Shown: piece after piece, positions 56,554 to 64,000 of the stretch | Layout: every line of letters starts with the position of its first letter | How positions within the stretch are numbered: position 1 is the first letter of the stretch | Source of the DNA: Glandiceps talaboti | Taxonomy: Eukaryota > Hemichordata > Enteropneusta > Spengelidae | Direction of reading: 5' to 3' | DNA length: 64,000 bases | Assembly (NCBI RefSeq): GCF_964340395.1 | Contig: NC_135558.1 | Coordinates: 24,906,425-24,970,424 of the forward strand | Translations under genes and position numbers: made by a program | Notes under the pieces: model-generated | What the model was told of the DNA's origin: nothing | The model's input: only the letters and a program-made list of their open reading frames with translations | The model's database searches: none

Positions 56554-57879
56554 GTGATGTGTTAGTTCGAGAAATATATCGTGTCAAAATGAACGTTGGT
56601 GGCTCACTTCTTAGTCCAGTTGCCAGGCCACCCTACCTTGCATTGTCTTAGAGGGAAGGTTTTATGCTTGATATTTGTTCTCCAGGGTGTCCTGAACAAG
56701 AATCTGGCGGGTGCCACCCTGGCAGAGTTGAGCAATTTTTTTAATTTGCATAAATTAAAAATGGTCGATTTATGTCAATTTTGGCCATCTAGTAGCACAT
56801 ATATACAATATCATCATGTATACATGAGTTTTATATTGCACACATCTTTACCTTAAAGTTGTAAAATAGTACTGGGCCAAAAAAAATTAAAGAAATCAAT
56901 TTAAAAAAAATTGGTAATTAGCATAATTTGCATAAATTGCACAGAATAAGAACATTTTGAAGCTAATATTTAATATCGGGCAATATTTGTGATAGATTCA
57001 TGAAATCTGAATCATTTAACTATGATAAATAGTTGGAAGGAATTAAACAAGAAATAAGGTATGCTGAAAATAAAAAACAATAAAGTAAAATAATGAGTAG
57101 TTTGCTTAAATTAAATTACAAACAAATTATACTTGCAGCATATCAGTACCAGGCAGTATTGGTTATTTTTTAACTAAATCTGAATCATAAACTTGAGTGA
57201 TTATTTTAAAGGTATGAAATAAAGGAATAAAGATAAGTTTGGAAATAAAAGAATTAATAATTCTTAAAATAACACCTTAATTTGCATAATTTGCATAAAT
57301 TGCATATCTGATAATGATATACCAAGCTTCATTGTAAGAACAGTTAGGACTGTTCTACAATGTCTCTAGGGACAAGGCACCAGAGTTTTTCTCTATATTT
57401 TTCAGTATTTTCTTTTGTAGTTTATATATGCCCGATTTAACTCTTCGCTGCAACTGAAACATTTTTTGTAATTGTTTTGTAAGATATAACGACTTAATCA
57501 TAAAATCACACATTCAGCACAGTATTGAATCACCTGTGGTAAACATATTTATGTAGCGGTATACTGCAATGTATCCAATCCATCCAAAGATCAATGCCCA
57601 ATAAATTATGATTTCAACTTATTACCATAACAAAAGTTTATGATTTAGATTTAATCAATGATATGCTGCAAGTATAATGTGTAATGTAAGCAAATTACTC
57701 ATTATTTTTCATTTTTGGTCTTAAACAATATATAATTAATGAAAACTACAAGTGTGCCAGTTGGCTGCACACTTTAGGTGGGAGAATCAACAAACTGATC
57801 TATGTCATATCATGGCACATGTACTCAAGATGTTTTTTTTCAGCAAGAGATTTTGATTCTCTTTACCAGGAGCTCATCT

Positions 57880-58331
57880 TTAAAAGACTTTAAAATGAGG
57901 ACCTTCAGTAATTATAAGGATTGGGGTAGGGTGATCATCCTCGGTCTCTTTCGTATTTATGTGACCCTCCAACGATTCTATCATGTTAGTGGCCCTTCCC
58001 CAATCCTCTTTCTCTAAAACATGACCCACCTCAATCAGATATTTTAAAACATGGGTTAAAATGCTGTCTGACATGAAAACAGAAATTAAAAAAGTCCCAG
58101 ACTCAGTGGGAAGGACATAATCCCATTGCTGCAACTATATTGACAGTTTAAAAGAGATTGTTTATTTCCAAGTACCACCACACAAGGGTTTTGTGTGAAG
58201 GAACTGCAATACTCAGTACCTGTGTTTGGATCTAATTGGCTGAGCTGAGGGCCAAAAATCCCACTGAGTAGATGGGCATGTACACTCTCGGCATTGTCGG
58301 GACGAGGGTCAACATCTCCACTCAACAACAT
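57880..58331 (-). other. Possible decayed coding block inside the 4-kb element
   Basis: Two overlapping minus-strand frames: MLLSGDVDPRPDNAESVHAH at 58331 downward, and SILTHVLKYLIEVGHVLEKE in the second. LLSGDV-x-P-x-P-D resembles the start of the ORF of some LINEs (SGDV-x-x-NPGP), but the G of NPGP is absent and no APE motif follows. Unidentified; listed because composition differs from the surroundings. Confidence 0.3.
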
Positions 58332-59729
58332 TAATTATCCCATGGTAACCGATGTGGAGGATTCAGTTCCAAAATCACAACATATTGCAACATTAGGCAT
58401 TGAAATGAGTTAAAGTAAAATGTAACCCTCCCCTAATCCCATTCTAAAATATGGTCGTTCTTGAGAACTGATTTGTAAAAGGTTACCCACCTACTCCAAT
58501 TTCCCTATTACCTCCCTCTTATACATGTATTGAGTCTACCTTATTGTCACTGATGTGGCTGAGAAAATACTCACGCAGTTCATTGTAATTCTAAATATAA
58601 ATGGGGGTTACTTTCAATCTCAGTAACAAATTCTTCAAATGCACTGTCTACTTGTGAATCCACACTTCTCATAGACACATGATTTATCTGACGAAATATC
58701 CAAAACAATTATTACTGTACTGAGAATCTGCAGTATACAAGTCACTTGGGGCTTCTGCAACATTTATTCGAACTATATCTAGAAGTTTATCACATATTTG
58801 TTGTGATTTTATTTCATGACTGTGTGGAACTGTTGTCCACTGTTTGGCATTGGTTGTTTTATGTAGTGTCTGGCACCGATTTGGATATTGAGGGTTAAAC
58901 AAAGTTCAGGTAATATTCCAAAACATGTGAGATAAGATACACTGAAAGACAAGGTCTTGTGACAATGCAGAGTTTTAAGGCCGGTGTTTATCAACTCTCT
59001 AGGTTTTCATGTAAAATATCCCTCGTTGTTCACTAGGGCTAACAAAGTGATTTTTATTCTATCTGGACCGACATTTATAAGTACACCATTTTCCATTGTA
59101 AACAAATGGCCGTTTTCCTGTATAATAATAAATACAACTTGGTGTTGCTATACTAAGTAACAGTATGCGTGGAGTGTACGTTTTAAGCAATACACGCTTT
59201 GAGATGTTTTTTCTTCAGTCAACTCAAACGTTTTACATGACACCTACCATACATGCATACCCATGTAAATTATCATTAGACTACTACTGTTTTATTAGAC
59301 TACTAAATGTTTTACTGCTTATAGATGTGAGTGTGTGTGTATTCGATATTAATATTTCAATCTTCAGATCGACGCTCATATAGCTATATAATTAGATTAA
59401 CCAAGCTTATATGTGCAAATAGAACAAATTTAAAAATAGAGAAAGTACATGCTTGACAATGAGGCAAAATTCTTTCTAATGGACTGAATAAGTTGAAAAG
59501 TTTAATTAGAATATAACTGAACTTTTGTAGATTCTATAAAGTTGACAAGATACATTAGCCGTGGACAAATTTATTCATGATGAACAAGTGCTTCACAGCA
59601 TCGATGAATATTTGAGTCCCAACATTATATGAACAGTCATGTCACATCTTTACACTAAACGTTCAGTTAATGTTACATTTCATCTCAGGTTTATGAATGA
59701 TGCAACAAGTGGTGAATACTAGTATATCC

Positions 59730-60425
59730 AAGTATTGCATTTCAAGTATATTTGAAAGACGACGAAGATCACACAAAATACCCATTTAAGATTTATGCAA
59801 ATTATTCAAATTAGATTGTTTTTATCTATGGAGGTTGCTTATTATCTAATTAGTACTTACACTGTATTGCATCATTAAAAAGTACTGGTAGTTGGTTTTA
59901 CAATATATCCAGGTATTGCATTTCAAGTATAGTGAAAAATGACAAAGATCACACAAAATACCCATTCACGATTATGCAAATTATGCAAATCAGCTTATTT
60001 TTTTTATCTTTGGAATTTGCTAATTATCTAATTATTACTTACACTGAATTGTGCCATTAAAAGGTAGTTGTTTTCTCAATATATCCATGTATTGCAATTC
60101 AAGTATATTGAAAACTTATGATCCAAAATCATCCAAAATACCCATTTGCGATTTATGCAAATTTGCAAATTATATGATTATTTTTTATCTTTGGAAGTTG
60201 TTATCATCTAATTAGTATTTACATTGTATTGTATCACAAAACGTACATGTTTTCACAATATATGCAAGTATTGCATTTCGAATATATTGAAAAATGACTA
60301 AGATCACACGAAATACACTTTACGATTTATGCAAATTATATTATTTTTTATCTTTGGAAGTTGATAATTATCTAATTAGTATTTACATTGTATTTCACCA
60401 TTAAAACGAAGTTGTTTTCACAAAT
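59730..60425. repeat. Tandem repeat of about 150-190 bp in the right end of the 4-kb element
   Basis: Four to five diverged units with ATATCCAGGTATTGCATTTC, AAAGATCACACAAAATACCC, TTATGCAAATTATGCAAAT, TTTTATCTTTGGAAGTTG and TATCTAATTAGTACTTACA. Confidence 0.8.
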
Positions 60426-60655
60426 ATTGACCATTCATACATGGTAATGTTGTATCGATTTGCTACCAAATGGCCAAATCGTCATAAATTTATCATGTTT
60501 TAATTTATGCAAATTAAAAAAAATGCTCAAGGGTGCCAGGGTGGCACCCGGCGGATTCTTGTTCAGGACACCCTGGAGAACAAATATCAACCATAAAACC
60601 TTCCCTCTAACACAATGCACGGTTATGTTAAAAAATGCCATCTGGCAACTGGACT

Positions 60656-63600
60656 ATAACCAATTTGGAAGGTTTTGACCGGTATTGACTCATTTTCACC
60701 AGTTTTGGTCCGCCTTGGATAGGTTTTCGACCGGTTTTGACCGTTTAGACAGGTTGTGACCGGTTTGGAATGGTTTTGGACAGGTTTGGACCGGTTTGGA
60801 CAGGTTCTGGACCGGTTTTGATATGTTTGCACAGGTTTTGACCAGTTTTGATCAGTTTTGACCGGTTTAAAACCAGTGTTGACTGGTTTTTATTAGTTTT
60901 GACTTGTTTGCACTGGTTTTCGACCGGTTTGGACCGGTTTTGAAAGGTTTGGACAGGTTTTGACAAGTTTTGATCGGTTTTGACGGGTTTTGAGTTGTTT
61001 GCACCTATTTTTGACCGGTTTTGACCGGTTTGACCGGTTTGCGACAGGTTTTGACCAGTTTTGATCAGTTTTGATCGGTTTTAAACCTATGTTGACTGGT
61101 TTTGAACCGGTTTTGACAGGTTTTGACCAGTTTTGATCAGTTTTGACCGGTTTTAAACTGGTGTTGACTGGTTTTGATCAGTTTTGACTTGTTTGAACTG
61201 GTTTTGGACCAGTTTCAATAGCTTTTCGACCGGTTTGGACCGGTTTGGACATGTTTTGACTGGTTTTGACGGGTTTTGAGTTGTTTGCACCTATTTTGGA
61301 CAGGTTTGGATAGGTTTTTGACCGGTTTGGAGAGGTTTGACCTGTTTGCACAGGTTTTGACCAGTTTTCACTGGTTTTAAACCGGTTTGCGACAGGTTTT
61401 GACCAGTTTTGATCAGTTTTGATCGGTTTTAAACCGGTGTTGACTGGTTTTGATCAGTTTTGACTTGTTTGCACTGGTTTTAGACCAGTTTGGATGGGTT
61501 TTCGACCGGTTTGGGCCGGTTTTGAAAGGTTTGGACAGGTTTTGACAAGTTTTGATCGGTTTTGACGGGTTTTTGAGTTGTTTGCACCTATTTTTGACCG
61601 GTTTGGACCGGTTTGACAGGTTTGCACAGGTTTTAAACCGGTTTGTGACAGGTTTTGACCAGTTTTGATCGGTTTTAAACCGGTGTTGACTGGTTTTGAT
61701 TGGTTTTGACTTGTTTTCACCAGTTTTGGACTGGTTTCGATAGATTTCGACAGGTTTGAACCAGTTTTGACAGGTTTTGACCAGTTTTGATCTGTTTTCA
61801 CCTGATTATAACCAATTTGGAAGGTTTTGACCGGTATTGACTCATTTTCACCAGTTTTGGTCCGCCTTGGATAGGTTTTCGACCGGTTTGGACCGTTTAG
61901 ACAGGTTTGCACAGGTTTTGACTCATTTAAACCTGTACAGAACAGGTTTGGACAGGTGTCGACCGGTTTGCGGTTTGGTCGGGTTTTGACAGTATTGTTT
62001 ATGTTTTCACTAATTATGATCAGATTTGACTGGTTTAAAACCGGTATGGACAGGTTTTGACCTTTTTTGTCTTGTTTGCAATAGTTTTGGCCTTGGACCG
62101 GTTTGGACAGGTTGTGCCGGGTTTGGAATGGTTTTGGACAGGTTTGGACCGGTTTGGACAGGTTCTGGACCGGTTTTGATATGTTTGCACAGGTTTTGAC
62201 CAGTTTTGATCAGTTTTGACCGGTTTAAAACCAGTGTTGACTGGTTTTGATCAGTTTTGACTTGTTTGCACTGGTTTTCGACCGTTTTGGACCGGTTTTG
62301 AAAGGTTTGGACAGGTTTGGACAAGTTTTGATCGGTTTTGACGGGTTTTGAGTTGTTTGCACCTATTTTTGACCGGTTTTGACCGGTTTGACCGGTTTGC
62401 GAGAGGTTTTGACCAGTTTTGATCAGTTTGATCGGTTTTAAACCTGTGTTGACTGGTTTTGATCGGTTTTGACTTGTTTGCATCAGTTTTGGACTGGTTT
62501 TGATAGGTTTCGACAGGTTTGAACCGGTTTTGACAGGTTTTGACCAGTTTTGATCAGTTTTGACCGGTTTTAAACCGGTGTTGACTGGTTTTGATCAGTT
62601 TTGACTTGTTTGCACTGGTTTTGGACCAGTTTCGATAGGTTTTCGACCGGTTTGGACCGGTTTTGACAGGTTTGGACAAGTTTTGACTGGTTTTGACGGG
62701 TTTTGAGTTGTTTGCACCTATTTTGGACAGGTTTGGACCGGTTTGACAGGTTTGCACAGGTTTTGACTGGTTTTAAACCGGTTTGCGACAGGTTTTGACC
62801 AGTTTTGATCAGTTTTGATCGATTTTAAACCGGTGTTGCCTGGTTCTGATCAGTTTTGACTTTTTTGCACTGGTTTCAGACCAGTTTGGATGGGTTTTCG
62901 ACTGGTTTGGACCGGTTTGGAAAGGTTTGGACTTGTTTTGACAAGTATTGATCGGTTTTGACGGGTTTTGAGTTGTTTGCACCTATTTTTGACCGGTTTG
63001 GACCGGTTTGACAGGTTTGCACAGGTTTTGACCAGTTTTGATCAGTTTTGATCTGTTTTAAACCTGTGTTGACTGGTTTTGAACCGGTTTTGACAGGTTT
63101 TGACCAGTTTTGATCAGTTTTGACCGGTTTTAAACCGGTGTTGACTGGTTTTGATCAGTTTTGACTTGTTTGCACTGGTTTTGGACCAGTTTTGATAGGT
63201 TTTGGACCGGTTTGGACCGGTTTTGACAGGTTTTGACAGGTTTGGACAAGGTTTGACTGGTTTTGACGGGTTTTGAGTTGTTTGCACCTATTTTGGACAG
63301 GTTTGGATAGGTTTTTGACCGGTTTGGAGAGGTTTGACCTGTTTGCACAGGTTTTGACCAGTTTTCACTTGGTTTTAAACCGGTTTGCGACAGGTTTTGA
63401 CCAGTTTTGATCAGTATTGATCGTTTTTAAACCGGTGTTGACTGGTTTTGATCAGTTTTGACTTGTTTGCACTGGTTTTAGACCAGTTTAGATGGGTTTT
63501 CGACCGGTTTGGACCGGTTTTGAAAGGTTTGGACAGGTTTTGACAAGTTTTGATCGGTTTTGACGGGTTTTGAGTTGTTTGCACCTATTTTTGACCGGTT

Positions 63601-64000
63601 TGGACCGGTTTGACAGGTTTGCACAGGTTTTGACCAGTTTTCACTGGTTTTAAACCGGTTTGCGACAGGTTTTGACCAGTTTTGATCGGTTTTAAACCGG
63701 TGTTGACTGGTTTTGATCGGTTTTGACTTGTTTTCACCAGTTTTGGACTGGTTTCGATAGATTTCGACAGGTTTGAACCAGTTTTGACAGGTTTTGACCA
63801 GTTTTGATCTGTTTTCACCTGATTATAACCAATTTGGAAGGTTTTGACCGGTATTGACTCATTTTCACCAGTTCTGGTCCACCTTGGATAGGTTTTCGAC
63901 CGGTTTGGACCGTTTAGACAGGTTTGCACAGGTTTTGACTCATTTAAACCTGTACAGAACAGGTTTGGACAGGTGTCGACCGGTTTGCTTTTTGGTCGGG
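60656..64000. repeat. TTTTGACCGG minisatellite array with higher-order units, open at window end
   Basis: A 10-11 bp theme, TTTTGACCGG, and variants (CAGTTTTGAT, GGTTTGGACC, GGTTTTAAACC) fill the whole 3.3 kb. Long variant blocks recur: the landmark ATAACCAATTTGGAAGGTTT is at 60656, 61808 and 63825, so higher-order periods of about 1.15 and 2.02 kb exist. Minus-strand frames of up to 157 codons (NRSKPVKTGQNLSK-like) result from the lack of stops in the repeat and are not proteins with evidence of function. The array runs off the right edge. Confidence 0.95.

Larger units (their letters stand above)
56614..60654. mobile_element. 4.0-kb TIR element flanked by TA
   Basis: Left terminus GTCCAGTTGCCAGGCCACCC and right terminus ending TGGCAACTGGAC are inverted repeats that extend about 220 bp with moderate divergence (shared TAGAGGGAAGGTTTTATG, CTCCAGGGTGTCCTGAACAA, GGGTGCCACCCTGG, TTTAATTTGCATAAATTAAA). 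Each end is flanked by TA (56612-56613, 60655-60656). Subterminal tandem repeats lie inside both ends. The middle (57800-59000) has short minus-strand frames without a recognisable transposase. A Tc1/mariner-type TA insertion is inferred. ORFs in the two termini are mirror images of each other and are not genes. Confidence 0.8.

Noticed and set aside
58086-58331. A 2A-like or LINE ORF start (LLSGDV)
   Set aside because: The NPGP signature is incomplete and no endonuclease motifs follow; kept only as an unidentified block.
56596-60641. Two similar ORFs with GKVL-x-LIFVLQGVLNKN as a gene family
   Set aside because: They lie on opposite strands in the inverted termini of one TIR element and are mirror copies of its ends.
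60745-63929. Minus-strand ORFs of up to 157 codons in the right-hand array
   Set aside because: The repeat theme lacks stop codons; no start context, no splice evidence, and the frames move between variants.

Overview
The window is eukaryotic, from a repeat-rich animal genome with an overall AT-rich base composition. It contains spliceable exons in consistent phase, tRNA-derived SINEs, APE-type LINEs, a Ngaro-like DIRS retrotransposon, Penelope debris, MITEs and long microsatellites. Together these suggest a marine invertebrate, plausibly a deuterostome such as amphioxus or a hemichordate. The species assignment is inference only. I see no bacterial, organellar or rRNA genes.

The only support for a host gene is a plus-strand gene seen as three coding exons: 30388-30761, 32779-32915 and 43506-43667. 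Each has an AG acceptor, the first two have GT donors, and the intron phases (1, then 0) join without a frame break into a C-terminal protein part ending in a TGA. Its function is not recognised. Its 5' exons are either upstream among the repeats or outside the window. Nearly everything else is mobile or tandemly repeated DNA.

Layout. 1-8 kb: decayed intergenic or intronic DNA with a dispersed duplication (434-890 and 4252-4888) and a Penelope endonuclease tail. 8.1-27.0 kb: one minus-strand APE-RT LINE whose pieces are spread over about 19 kb. Between the pieces lie an unidentified 1.7 kb block, a 7 kb block (containing a second LINE, a perfect 151-bp palindrome and a hairpin-headed repeat element), a 1.1 kb hairpin-headed element and a 6.2 kb Ngaro-like element with gag, RT-RNase H, tyrosine recombinase and split direct repeats. 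27-39 kb: minisatellites and several copies of a hairpin-headed element family with tandem cores, interleaved with the host exons and two SINE families. 39.8-41.35 kb: a 766-bp sequence duplicated in tandem with no difference seen by eye. 44.4-50 kb: two further LINEs, one with a full SINE inside it, and a SAP-like ORF. 50.5-56.6 kb: MITEs, a 173-bp perfect hairpin inside a TIR element, a 51-bp minisatellite, and a MITE with a 9-bp target duplication. 56.6-60.65 kb: a 4-kb TIR element flanked by TA. 60.66 kb to the end: a 3.3-kb minisatellite array with higher-order organisation that runs off the window.

The most interesting material is (i) the hairpin-headed, microsatellite-leading, tandem-core element families that share one architecture but little sequence, (ii) the Ngaro-like element whose terminal units are multiplied through GCA junctions that look like circle junctions, (iii) the multiply interrupted LINE, and (iv) the two reciprocal nestings of one SINE and one TIR element.
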